This document shows positions 7,573 to 16,674 of a stretch of DNA of 64,000 nucleotides, piece by piece. A program made the position numbers and the translations under genes. The DNA lies in NCBI RefSeq assembly GCF_003386195.1, contig NZ_QRDX01000001.1, forward strand, positions 124,001 to 188,000, written 5' to 3'. The notes beneath the pieces are model-generated. The model worked only from the letters and a program-made list of their open reading frames with translations, made no database searches and had not been told where the DNA came from. The stretch's first letter is position 1. Every line of letters begins with the position of its first letter. The stretch comes from Seonamhaeicola aphaedonensis (GTDB taxonomy: Bacteria; Bacteroidota; Bacteroidia; Flavobacteriales; Flavobacteriaceae).

Positions 7573-10404
7573 ATGAAAAAAATCACACTCATATTTCTAT
7601 CAATAATTCTGCTTCATTCTTGTTCAAAAGAAGCAGAGGATAACATTTCAATAAGCAAAATAACTGTTAATTATTTTGAAAGTCCAATAGGTATTGATGA
7701 TCCAAATCCAAGTATTAGTTGGACAATGTCATCTAACGGAAGAAACAAAAAACAAACTGCCTACCAAATTAAAGTAGCAAGTTTAAAGGAATCATTAAAT
7801 ACTGACGACAACACACTCTGGGATACTGGGAAATTAGTGTCAGCACAAAATTCACAAGTACGCTATGCAGGTAAAGAATTGCAATCTGGACAACATTGCT
7901 ATTTTAAAGTTAGAATTTGGGATGAAAATGATGTTGCTTCATCTTGGAGTGAAGTAAGTATGTGGACCATGGGATTACTAAATAAGTCTGATTGGAAAGC
8001 AAAATGGATTGGTTATAAAACAACTGATAAAAACAAAAAAGACACTTTACATTTACCGCCTCCGCCATATTTACGAAAATCATTTACCACCAAAGCCAAC
8101 GTAAAAAATGCTACGCTTTACGTAACGGCACTTGGTGCTTTTGAGATGTCTTTGAATGGTAAAAAAATAGGTGAAGATTTTTTAACACCTGGTTGGAGTG
8201 ACTACAATAAACGTATTTATTATAAAACTTACAACGTAACTTCTCATTTAAACGAAGGAGAAAATACCATAGGTGCTATATTAGGAGATGCTTGGTATGC
8301 TGGTTATGTAGGTCCAAAAGTATTATCTAAACCTAGAAACAGAGAGTTATATGGTTTGCATCCTGGATTGCTTTCACAACTAGAAATTGAATACGATAAT
8401 GGCGAAAAAGATATTATAACTTCTGATGAAAGTTGGAAAGCTAATGAAGGGCCTCTCATTTATGCCGATTTACTTATGGGGGTAGCCTATAACGCTAATT
8501 CAGAACTTCCAAATTGGAATACTACCAATTACGATGATAAAGATTGGAAACCTGTGTTCATCCACAAAGGCACAGAAGGTGTTATTCAGGCCTACCCAGG
8601 GAACAGCATACAAGTATATGATGAGATTGAACCCATTGAAATTACCGAGCCTAAAAAAGACACGTACATTTTTAATTTAGGTCAAAACTTTGCAGGACAT
8701 GCAAGACTACAAGTTAAAGGAAACAAAAACGATACCATAGTTATCCGTTTTGGAGAAAGGTTACATGATGATGGTAGATTAATGACCGAAAATTTAAGGT
8801 TTGCGCGCGCTACAGACACCTATATTTTAAAAGGCGAAGGCACTGAAGTTTGGGAGCCTAAATTTACATATCATGGATTTCAATATGTTGAAGTTACAGG
8901 TCTTAAAACAAAACCTAGTAAAAAAACAATTACAGGTATCCCTTTTGGGTCATCAATCCCTTTTGAAAGTTCGTTCACTTCTTCTGATGAGGTTTTAAAT
9001 AAAATGTATCAAAATGTGGTATGGACACAACATTCTAATTTTATGGAAGTACCTACAGATAGTCCGCAACGCGATGAGCGTTTGGGGTGGCTCGGAGACG
9101 TACAAATCTTCTCTAGGTCTGCACTTTACAATGCTAACATAGGTGCGTTTAATACAAAATGGTTTGCAGATGTTCGTGACGCGCAGTATGATAATGGGCC
9201 TTATGCTGTTTTTGCTCCTCGACCATACCCTAAGTTGGTTTGGTATTCTCCAGGGTGGATGGAAGCTGGTGTAATGGTGCCTTACAACACCTATAAATTC
9301 TACAATGACACAAAAATTATAGAAAGTCATTATGAATCTATGACCCGATTCATGGACTATCACATAGAAAAAAGTAAAGCGCATAAGTTTTACCCAGAGC
9401 ATTCTTGGGCAGACGCAAAACCTGAAGGTGGTTTTGGAGATTGGTTGTCTATGACGGACAAGCACCTTTCACATGATATACTTGCATCTATGCATTATCA
9501 ATATGCGTTAAAGATTATGTCTGAAATGAGTGGTGCTATTGGCAAGCAAGAAAAGGCAAACTATTATGAGGCCTTATATAACGAATCGGTTAGCGCATTT
9601 ATAAAGCACTATATAGATGAAGATGGAAAGTTTCAAATCGATGAAGCTGTTTACGGAAAAGCGAAAGGCTATTTTGAAGGAGAAAGAGGCTTTACAGGTC
9701 ATACACAATCAGCGTATGCAACAGCTATTTATTTTGATTTATTACCTCCAGAACTAAAAGAAAAAGCAGGAAAACATCTTGTAGATTTATTAGCTGAAAA
9801 TAATAATTTACCATCTTCAGGAATTCTGGGAATCAGGCAGTTACTACCAGCATTATCTTCTATTGGACGCTCTGATTTAGCTTACGAAATTTTATTAAAA
9901 AAGGATTATCCTAGTTGGGGTTTCCAAGTAAAAAACGGTGCTACAACAATTTGGGAACGATGGAATAGTTACACACCGGAAGATGGTTTTAATGGAGAGA
10001 TGAATGCCAAAATGAACTCTTTTAACCACTATGCCTTTGGTGCATTTTCTCAATTCCTATTTAGTGATATAGCAGGCATTAAAACCAAGGATGCGGGTTT
10101 TAAAAATATAGTAATTAAACCAAAATTAGGTAATAAGGCATTGACTGATGTTAATGCAAAATACGCTTCTATCAATGGGGATATTGTTTCTTCTTGGTCA
10201 ATTGACGATTCCAATTTTAATTTAGAAGTAGAAATACCTGTAAATACTAAAGCTTCTGTATATATACCTTTTAAAGAAGGAGGTGTTGTATTAGAATCTG
10301 GTAGTGAAATCGATTCAAAACTTATAAAGTTTGTAAAACATGAAGGGGACTATAAGGTTTATGAAATTGGGTCAGGAAGCTACAAGTTTCAATCTGAAAT
10401 ATAA
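7573..10404 (+). CDS. GH78 alpha-L-rhamnosidase, lipoprotein
   Basis: A 943-residue lipoprotein (lipobox around Cys17, LLHSCSKE) with the full GH78 layout: an N-terminal Fn3-like domain (FESPIGIDDPNPSISWTM), beta-sandwich domains, the (alpha/alpha)6 catalytic domain and a C-terminal sandwich. Candidate general acid is Glu502 in SPQRDERLGWLGD, and candidate base is Glu795 in TTIWERWNSY. Family knowledge: it releases alpha-linked L-rhamnose. It heads the operon with the PQQ-type dehydrogenase, RhaT, lactonase, SDR and FAD oxidase, with only 17 bases to the next gene. So rhamnose release is tied directly to rhamnose import and oxidation. Confidence 0.95.
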   Translation: MKKITLIFLSIILLHSCSKEAEDNISISKITVNYFESPIGIDDPNPSISWTMSSNGRNKKQTAYQIKVASLKESLNTDDNTLWDTGKLVSAQNSQVRYAGKELQSGQHCYFKVRIWDENDVASSWSEVSMWTMGLLNKSDWKAKWIGYKTTDKNKKDTLHLPPPPYLRKSFTTKANVKNATLYVTALGAFEMSLNGKKIGEDFLTPGWSDYNKRIYYKTYNVTSHLNEGENTIGAILGDAWYAGYVGPKVLSKPRNRELYGLHPGLLSQLEIEYDNGEKDIITSDESWKANEGPLIYADLLMGVAYNANSELPNWNTTNYDDKDWKPVFIHKGTEGVIQAYPGNSIQVYDEIEPIEITEPKKDTYIFNLGQNFAGHARLQVKGNKNDTIVIRFGERLHDDGRLMTENLRFARATDTYILKGEGTEVWEPKFTYHGFQYVEVTGLKTKPSKKTITGIPFGSSIPFESSFTSSDEVLNKMYQNVVWTQHSNFMEVPTDSPQRDERLGWLGDVQIFSRSALYNANIGAFNTKWFADVRDAQYDNGPYAVFAPRPYPKLVWYSPGWMEAGVMVPYNTYKFYNDTKIIESHYESMTRFMDYHIEKSKAHKFYPEHSWADAKPEGGFGDWLSMTDKHLSHDILASMHYQYALKIMSEMSGAIGKQEKANYYEALYNESVSAFIKHYIDEDGKFQIDEAVYGKAKGYFEGERGFTGHTQSAYATAIYFDLLPPELKEKAGKHLVDLLAENNNLPSSGILGIRQLLPALSSIGRSDLAYEILLKKDYPSWGFQVKNGATTIWERWNSYTPEDGFNGEMNAKMNSFNHYAFGAFSQFLFSDIAGIKTKDAGFKNIVIKPKLGNKALTDVNAKYASINGDIVSSWSIDDSNFNLEVEIPVNTKASVYIPFKEGGVVLESGSEIDSKLIKFVKHEGDYKVYEIGSGSYKFQSEI

Positions 10405-10421
10405 TTTTTATTCCTAAGAGG

Positions 10422-12134
10422 TTGAATAGCATTAAGATACTGTTTAAAACAAAATTCTTCTACATTTTGCTATTAGCAGTAGTGCTTAGCAACTGTAAAT
10501 CGGAGCCAAAGCATGAATATGGTAGTACAATAAGTATCAACACTGAGGATATACAAAATGGAAAATTAATTTTTGAGCAAAAATGTAGTCACTGCCATAA
10601 TTTTAAAAAGGACGCAATAGGGCCTAATCTTAGTGGGATTACAAAAGAGGTTAGTGAAGCGTGGATAAAAGAATTTATTAAGAATCCATTTAAGATGATA
10701 TCTCAAAAGGATCCCAGAGCAAAAGCCTTACATCAAAAATATAAAACATTTATGCCGGAGTTTTCATATTTATCCGAAAAGGAATTTAACGAACTTCTAA
10801 GTTACATGAATTCTTATTTAAAGAAGGAAGCGTCTGGTAATAAAAATTTAGAAGACGTTATAGATAATCCAATTAAAGACACACTTGTGTATTCTGAAGA
10901 TAACGCACATATAGAGTTTGTAGCTCAAGTACCTGCTTCTTCGAAAAACGGTCCTTTAGCTCGAATAAATAAGATGGCATGTACTACTAATTCTGGGCGG
11001 GTTTTTATCAACGATTTAAGAGGAATGCTTTATGAATTGAAAGATAATAAGCCGAAGTTATATGCTTCAATCTCTAAATATCACGATAGTTTTATGTCTG
11101 AACCAGGACTAGGCACTGGGTTTGGAAGTTTTACTTTTCATCCAAACTTTTCAGAAAACGGATTATTTTATACTGCGCATTCTGAAAAATTGCATAAAAC
11201 GAAGGCTGATTTTTTACTTCCAGACAGTATTCCCGTAAAACTACAATGGGTTATTAAAGAATGGAAAAGTAAAGACCCCAAAAGCAAAGTCTTTGAAGGT
11301 TCAACTCGAGAGCTTTTGCGTATTGATTTTGTTACTGTAATGCATGGTATTCAGGAAATTACCTTTAATCCACATAGTTCTAAAAATGATTCAGATTATG
11401 GGATGCTATACATTGGTGTTGGAGATGGAGGCAGTGTTGCTTATGGTTTTCCAAAAATAGCGTTGCATGGTGGGGCTCAAGTTTGGGGAACAATTTTGAG
11501 AATAGATCCTAGTGGTAGTAATAGTGATAATGGTAAATATGGCATTCCAAAAGATAATCCCTTTGTAAATGCAAATAATAAAAAAAGGGAAGTTTGGGTT
11601 TATGGACTAAGAAACCCTAATAGAATTTGCTGGAATACAGAAGGACAAATGTATGCCAGCGATATTGGGCATAATATAGCGGAGGAAGTAAACATTATAG
11701 AACCAGGTAAGTTTTATGGCTGGCCTATTAGAGAAGGTAGGTTTTTAGTAGACCCTAATGGAAATCAAAGTTTAGCGTATCCTTTACCAGATAACGATGC
11801 CGATTTTGGTGTTACATATCCTGTAATTCAATATGATCATGATGATGGTTCAGCTATTAGCGGAGGGTTCTTTTCTAATACAGCTACATTTAAGGGGAAA
11901 TACATTTTTGGAGATATTCCAGAGGGTACTGTTTATATAGCAGATCTTTCAGAAGCCAACACTGACAAAAGGAATATTAAAAAGTTGAATATAGTTTTTA
12001 AAGGAAAGCAAACAGATTTTGGACAGCTTACCAATAAACGTCGTATAGACCTTAGGTTAGGTCAAGATTGTGATGGAAACATGTATATGTTTACCAAAGC
12101 AGATGGGAAGATTTATAGAATGATTAATGAATAG
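10422..12134 (+). CDS. Cytochrome c / PQQ-type sugar dehydrogenase lipoprotein
   Basis: The start is TTG at 10422; no ATG lies before the lipobox (VVLSNC, Cys25). The N-terminal third is a class I cytochrome c with the haem motif C55-S-H-C58-H59 and a likely Met ligand in TFMPEF. From about residue 160 onward it is a glucose/sorbosone-dehydrogenase beta-propeller (GVGDGGSVAYG, YGLRNPNRICW, ASDIGHNIAEEVN). Family knowledge: such propellers use PQQ to oxidise sugars in the periplasm and pass electrons to haem. Its place between the rhamnosidase and RhaT suggests periplasmic oxidation of the released sugar (inference). Substrate is unproven. Confidence 0.85.
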   Translation: MNSIKILFKTKFFYILLLAVVLSNCKSEPKHEYGSTISINTEDIQNGKLIFEQKCSHCHNFKKDAIGPNLSGITKEVSEAWIKEFIKNPFKMISQKDPRAKALHQKYKTFMPEFSYLSEKEFNELLSYMNSYLKKEASGNKNLEDVIDNPIKDTLVYSEDNAHIEFVAQVPASSKNGPLARINKMACTTNSGRVFINDLRGMLYELKDNKPKLYASISKYHDSFMSEPGLGTGFGSFTFHPNFSENGLFYTAHSEKLHKTKADFLLPDSIPVKLQWVIKEWKSKDPKSKVFEGSTRELLRIDFVTVMHGIQEITFNPHSSKNDSDYGMLYIGVGDGGSVAYGFPKIALHGGAQVWGTILRIDPSGSNSDNGKYGIPKDNPFVNANNKKREVWVYGLRNPNRICWNTEGQMYASDIGHNIAEEVNIIEPGKFYGWPIREGRFLVDPNGNQSLAYPLPDNDADFGVTYPVIQYDHDDGSAISGGFFSNTATFKGKYIFGDIPEGTVYIADLSEANTDKRNIKKLNIVFKGKQTDFGQLTNKRRIDLRLGQDCDGNMYMFTKADGKIYRMINE

Positions 12135-12198
12135 TGATGAATTTATACGCGCCGTCAAAACCACTTTGTAATATAAATACAATATAATAATCAAGTAT

Positions 12199-13242
12199 AT
12201 GGATATGGCATTTTTAGTAGGTGTATTACTCGTAGCATTGGGAGGAATTTTAGAAGGTCTTTTTTCAATACCAGTTACTAAAGTAAAGACATGGGAGTTT
12301 GAGAATATATGGGGGGTTGGGTCGCTTATTGCACTTTTGTTATTACCCTGGCCTTTATCTTATTTTTTCGTAGAAGACTTGTCTCAATTATACGCATCCA
12401 TACCTAATTCAATTTTAATAAGCATTGTGTTATGCGGTTTTGCTTGGGGAATAGGAGGTATTTATTGGGGGCGTGCAATTGCAACATTAGGGATGGCTCT
12501 GGGTGTTTCTATACTTATGGGACTCATTAATGTTTTCGGTTCAATTGTACCTCTGTCTGTTTTTGAGCCTAACAAAATATTTACTCTAGGTGGTGGTATT
12601 TTAATTTTAGCTGTTCTTATAATGATTGTAGGGATAATTATAATATCAATTGCTGGTAAAAAGAAAGAGCAGGCTTTAGTAATACGAGAGAGTAAAGTAG
12701 TTGAAAATAAAAAAACAGGAATATTTCGTTTGGGTTTGATCTTTTGCTTAATTTCTGGCATTCTTTCTTCTGCAGTTAATTTTGCATTTATTATTGGTGC
12801 TCCAATAACTGAGGAAGCTTCAAAAATGCGGGTACATGATTATGCTACTAGTTTTGCTATTTGGAGCCTCGTTTTTACAGCTAATTTTTCAATCAATGTT
12901 ATTTATGGTTTTTATACGATGCTAAAAAAAGGCACATTAAAAAACTTATCTAAAGGCAGTTTTTCTAGAGAGTGGATAGGTGCAGTTTTTATGGGTTTAG
13001 CATGGCCTGGAGGTATTATTATTTATGGTATTGGCGCAAATGCCATGGGACCTTATGGCGCTTATGCAGGCTTTCCAATGATGATATTGGCATCTATTCT
13101 AGCAGGGAATTTAGCAGGTGCTTTAGGTGGCGAATGGAAAAACACTGGAGTAGCACCTCGCCGAATTATGATAACAGGAATTTTGGTATTGTGTTTAGCC
13201 TTTTCCCTACTGGGATATTCAACTTATGTGATGAATGGATAA
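12199..13242 (+). CDS. rhaT: L-rhamnose/proton symporter
   Basis: A 347-residue membrane protein with about ten hydrophobic helices. It fits RhaT from end to end: the opening GGILEGLFSIPVTKVKTWEFENIWGVGSL, and later GISILMGLINVFGS-like and GGEWKNTG segments. It should carry free L-rhamnose across the inner membrane with protons. A second in-frame ATG lies two codons downstream. It sits 64 bases after the dehydrogenase gene and 17 bases before the lactonase gene. This is the strongest evidence that rhamnose, rather than fucose, is the sugar handled here. Confidence 0.9.
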   Translation: MDMAFLVGVLLVALGGILEGLFSIPVTKVKTWEFENIWGVGSLIALLLLPWPLSYFFVEDLSQLYASIPNSILISIVLCGFAWGIGGIYWGRAIATLGMALGVSILMGLINVFGSIVPLSVFEPNKIFTLGGGILILAVLIMIVGIIIISIAGKKKEQALVIRESKVVENKKTGIFRLGLIFCLISGILSSAVNFAFIIGAPITEEASKMRVHDYATSFAIWSLVFTANFSINVIYGFYTMLKKGTLKNLSKGSFSREWIGAVFMGLAWPGGIIIYGIGANAMGPYGAYAGFPMMILASILAGNLAGALGGEWKNTGVAPRRIMITGILVLCLAFSLLGYSTYVMNG

Positions 13243-13259
13243 CAGTTTAATATGAAAAT

Positions 13260-14117
13260 ATGACTATGAAAAATTCATCAATAATTGATGCACATATTCA
13301 TCTATGGGATGTAAAGCATTTAGACTATCCTTGGTTAAATCAATTTCCTAAAATCAATAGAACTTTTTCCTTATCAGATTATAATAAGGCTACAGCAGAA
13401 CAATCTATTGAAAAAATGATTTTTGTTCAAGCTGAATGCAAACCTTCTCAATTTTTAAAAGAAGTGGAATGGGTTCAAGCACTTTCAGAAAAGGACGAGA
13501 GACTGTCTGCAATAATACCTTGGGCACCTTTACATATAGGAAACGCAGTAGCGGAAGTATTAGAAAAATTTGCAGAAAACCCAAAAATAAAAGGAGTTAG
13601 ACAGTTAATACAACCAGAAGAAGATTTAAATTTTTGTATAAGTCCCGATTTTATTGAAGCCGTTAAACTCTTAGGAAAAAACAATCTACACTTTGAATTA
13701 ACTACAGATCCAAAACACTTTCCTGCTGTTTTAAAACTTGTAGAAAAGTGTCATGACACAATATTTATATTAAACCACATAGGTAATCCAAGTATAGTTA
13801 ACAAGCAATTATATCCTTGGAGACAACACCTAAAAGCCTTTGCTAATTCTGGACCACACTACTGTAAATTTTCAAACCTAGTCTGTAATGCCAATTTAGA
13901 TCTCTGGGATATTGATGATTTGAGACCGTATTCAGATATAGTGATTGATGTTTTTGGTCCGGAAAAATTAATATGGGGTAGCGATTGGCCTCACGTACTT
14001 CGTGCCTCTTCTTGGTCCAAATGGTTTAAAACAGCAGTTTCGTTAACAGAAAGTTTAAGTGAAGAAGAGCGTGATAAAGTTTTTAAAACAAATGCAATTC
14101 GTTTTTATAACCTATAA
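13260..14117 (+). CDS. Amidohydrolase, probable L-rhamnono-lactonase
   Basis: A 285-residue metal-dependent hydrolase of the amidohydrolase-2 family. The first metal site is DAHIHLWD (near residues 10-17), and the last is WGSDWPH near the C-terminus. An NHIG motif lies mid-protein. Enzymes with this layout open sugar-acid lactones (L-fuconolactone, L-rhamnonolactone). The neighbouring RhaT and SDR genes point to rhamnono-lactone (inference). It is 12 bases from the SDR gene, within the same operon. Confidence 0.85.
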   Translation: MTMKNSSIIDAHIHLWDVKHLDYPWLNQFPKINRTFSLSDYNKATAEQSIEKMIFVQAECKPSQFLKEVEWVQALSEKDERLSAIIPWAPLHIGNAVAEVLEKFAENPKIKGVRQLIQPEEDLNFCISPDFIEAVKLLGKNNLHFELTTDPKHFPAVLKLVEKCHDTIFILNHIGNPSIVNKQLYPWRQHLKAFANSGPHYCKFSNLVCNANLDLWDIDDLRPYSDIVIDVFGPEKLIWGSDWPHVLRASSWSKWFKTAVSLTESLSEEERDKVFKTNAIRFYNL

Positions 14118-14129
14118 AATAATACTGGT

Positions 14130-14975
14130 ATGAGCAATAGATTATATAAAAGCAACCATGAATTTGTTCCACAAAGGTTTGAAGGTAAAGTTGCTATTGT
14201 TACTGGTGGCGCTTCTGGTTTAGGAAGAGCTATTACAGAAGAATTATGTAAAGAAGGTGGTAAAGTTTTATTTACTGACATAAACGATTTAGGTAAAATA
14301 AAACAAGAGAATGACATTGAAAACAACTACGACACCACATTTTTAATGGGAGATATGGGAGATGAAGATTTTTGCAAATCCACTATAGATGAAACCATAA
14401 AAAAATATGGAAGAATTGACTATTTAATAAATAATGCTTTCTCTTTTACTGCAGCAGGCATCAATGCCGAAACTAAAGATTGGATGCGAAGTTTTAAAGT
14501 AGGCCCTTTAGCCTATGCAAAAATGGCACAAGAGGTTTACCCCTATATGAAAAAATCTGGTGGAGGTGCTATTGTAAATATTTCAAGCATTTCTGCTCAT
14601 ATTGCTCAAAAAGATAGGTGGACTTATAATGCATCAAAAGGAGCTGTAAACCAATTAACTAAATGCCAAGCTCTAGATTTTGCTCCTCATAACATACGAG
14701 TAAACAGTATAGATCCTGGTTGGATATGGACTCATGAAACAGATAAAGCTGCTAATCTAGATGGAGGCGGTCGAGAAAAATGGGATCCTATCTGGGGACG
14801 TTTTCATATGTTAAGACGTATGGGTAAAGCTGTAGAAGTGGCAAGACCCGTACTCTTTTTACTAAGCAATGACGCCTCTTTTATTACGGGCACTAATCTA
14901 GCAGTTGATGGAGGCTACCTCTCAATAGGTCCCGAAGGCTTAGGAGAAAACACTATTAATGCAGGATCTCAATAA
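14130..14975 (+). CDS. SDR oxidoreductase, probable rhamnose 1-dehydrogenase
   Basis: A 281-residue classical short-chain dehydrogenase. The nucleotide-binding motif is TGGASGLG, followed by a diagnostic NNA (LINNAFS). The catalytic Ser lies in NISSIS, and the Tyr/Lys pair in YNASK. The end LAVDGGY is typical. Directly downstream of the lactonase, it is the best candidate for the NAD(P)-linked first step, L-rhamnose to its lactone. The other SDR at 34.5 kb fits the later 4-dehydrogenase step better. The assignment of the two is inference from position. Confidence 0.8.
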   Translation: MSNRLYKSNHEFVPQRFEGKVAIVTGGASGLGRAITEELCKEGGKVLFTDINDLGKIKQENDIENNYDTTFLMGDMGDEDFCKSTIDETIKKYGRIDYLINNAFSFTAAGINAETKDWMRSFKVGPLAYAKMAQEVYPYMKKSGGGAIVNISSISAHIAQKDRWTYNASKGAVNQLTKCQALDFAPHNIRVNSIDPGWIWTHETDKAANLDGGGREKWDPIWGRFHMLRRMGKAVEVARPVLFLLSNDASFITGTNLAVDGGYLSIGPEGLGENTINAGSQ

Positions 14976-14996
14976 TTCAGAATTAAGTTTAAGATT

Positions 14997-16394
14997 ATGA
15001 TTGAAGAACATATTAAACAAATTGAACAAAAACTTGGAGTTAACAAAGTTCTTATAGGAGAAAAAGTTAAAGAGAGATATGAGCATATATGGGAAATGGA
15101 CAAGCCTTTGTGTGCCAAAGCTGTAGTATTTCCGTCAACAACTCAGGATGTCTCAGATATCCTAACTATTTGTCATAAATACCACCAGCCCATTGTAGTA
15201 CATGGAGGATTAACAAATCTTACTGGGAGTACAGAAACCAATGCTGATGAATTAGTCATTTGTATGGAAAAAATGAATGTCATTGAAGAATTGGATGTTT
15301 CCAGCCGAACAATAACCGTACAATCTGGAGTAATCCTAGAATCCATACATCAAGAGGTAGAAAAAGAAGACTTACTCTTCCCTATTAACTTTGGTGCTGA
15401 AGGGTCTGCTCAAATAGGAGGTGTAATTGCTACAAATGCTGGTGGACTTCGTGTTCTTCGCTATGGAATGACCAGAAATTTGGTTTTGGGGCTAGAAGTG
15501 GTTATGGCTGATGGAACCATTATCTCCTCTATGAAAAAAATTATAAAAGATAATTCAGGTTATGATTTAAAACAATTTTTTATTGGCTCTGAAGGCACTT
15601 TAGGAGTAATCACTAAAGCCGTATTAAGGCTACAACAAAAACCCAAAAGTAGAAATAGTGCATTTGTAGCTATAAACGATTTTAATAAGGTAATAGCATT
15701 CTTAAAATTTATAGACTCAGGCTTGGCAGGTACCCTAAGTGGTTATGAGTTATTATGGGAACGTAATTTTAAAGCTATGACCAATCCTTCTACAAATATT
15801 TCAAAGCCTTTACCTTATGGATATAAATACTACGTCCTAATAGAAAGTTTGGGTAGTGATTATTTACAAGACCAGCAAAGATTAGAATCATTACTAGAAG
15901 AAGCTTTAATGGACGAGCTTATTTTGGATGCTGCTTTGCCGCAATCAGTGCAACATACAGAGTTGTTTTGGAGAATTAGAGAAGATGTAGATATTCTTGT
16001 TTCCCAATGCAATAATGTACAGAATTTTGATGTAAGTCTTCCTGTTTCAGAAATAGGCACCTACGTTGACGCTATTTTTAATATTTTAAATAAAATACCA
16101 GAAATAGACAACTTTTTTGCTCATGGCCATGTAGCCGATGGAAATATTCACTTTTTAATAAGTAAAAGCAATAATTCGACTGAACTCATAGATAAAATTA
16201 ATAATATTATATATACTCCCTTAACTGGTCTTGGAGGATCGGTCTCTGCAGAGCATGGTATAGGGATTCATAAAAAACCTTACCTAAAATTTTGTCGTTC
16301 AATTGCAGAAATACAATTGATGCAATTGCTTAAAACCACAATGGATTCAAGAGGCATTCTAAATCGAAATAAAATACTTGACCATTTCAAGTAA
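14997..16394 (+). CDS. FAD-linked oxidase of the D-lactate/glycolate type
   Basis: A 465-residue flavoprotein with a PCMH-type FAD-binding half (VVHGGLTNLTGSTETNADELVICM, then QIGGVIATNAGGLRVLRYG and IGSEGTLGVITKAVLRL). The FAD-oxidase C-terminal half has HGHVADGNIHF and SAEHGIG. It belongs with GlcD, D-lactate and 2-hydroxyglutarate dehydrogenases. If the pathway ends in pyruvate plus lactate, this enzyme may oxidise the lactate, but stereochemistry and substrate are not shown by the sequence. It closes the rhamnose operon, 21 bases after the SDR. Confidence 0.82.
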   Translation: MIEEHIKQIEQKLGVNKVLIGEKVKERYEHIWEMDKPLCAKAVVFPSTTQDVSDILTICHKYHQPIVVHGGLTNLTGSTETNADELVICMEKMNVIEELDVSSRTITVQSGVILESIHQEVEKEDLLFPINFGAEGSAQIGGVIATNAGGLRVLRYGMTRNLVLGLEVVMADGTIISSMKKIIKDNSGYDLKQFFIGSEGTLGVITKAVLRLQQKPKSRNSAFVAINDFNKVIAFLKFIDSGLAGTLSGYELLWERNFKAMTNPSTNISKPLPYGYKYYVLIESLGSDYLQDQQRLESLLEEALMDELILDAALPQSVQHTELFWRIREDVDILVSQCNNVQNFDVSLPVSEIGTYVDAIFNILNKIPEIDNFFAHGHVADGNIHFLISKSNNSTELIDKINNIIYTPLTGLGGSVSAEHGIGIHKKPYLKFCRSIAEIQLMQLLKTTMDSRGILNRNKILDHFK

Positions 16395-16674
16395 TAAAAT
16401 ACATAAAAGCTATATCTAATAGGCAATCAGATTATTTTTTGATAAAGTTTATTTTGAGTTTAAGGCAATACTTTTTATAAGTCATAAATCACACAACATA
16501 AATTTTAATTTAGCCTTAAAAAGTTCTCTACCCTTTCAAATTCAACATTAATTAGAAAAATATTTCTTTTAAATAAAAACAACCACTAAAGCATTAATTA
16601 AAACATTAAATTTCAGAAACTTAAAACAAAAAATGTTTTTAAAAAAACATGTTACCCCTTCAAATATAAAAATA

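Noticed and set aside
8995-9465. A 156-codon open frame antisense to the first GH78 gene
   Set aside because: It lies wholly in a strongly supported GH78 gene, its translation has no domain or signal, and it has no promoter or ribosome site.
16651-16660. A shared TACCCCTTC box before susC and CCCCTTC before the DUF5722 gene
   Set aside because: The spacing to the shared 14-mer differs once the IS is taken out, so the short match may be chance.
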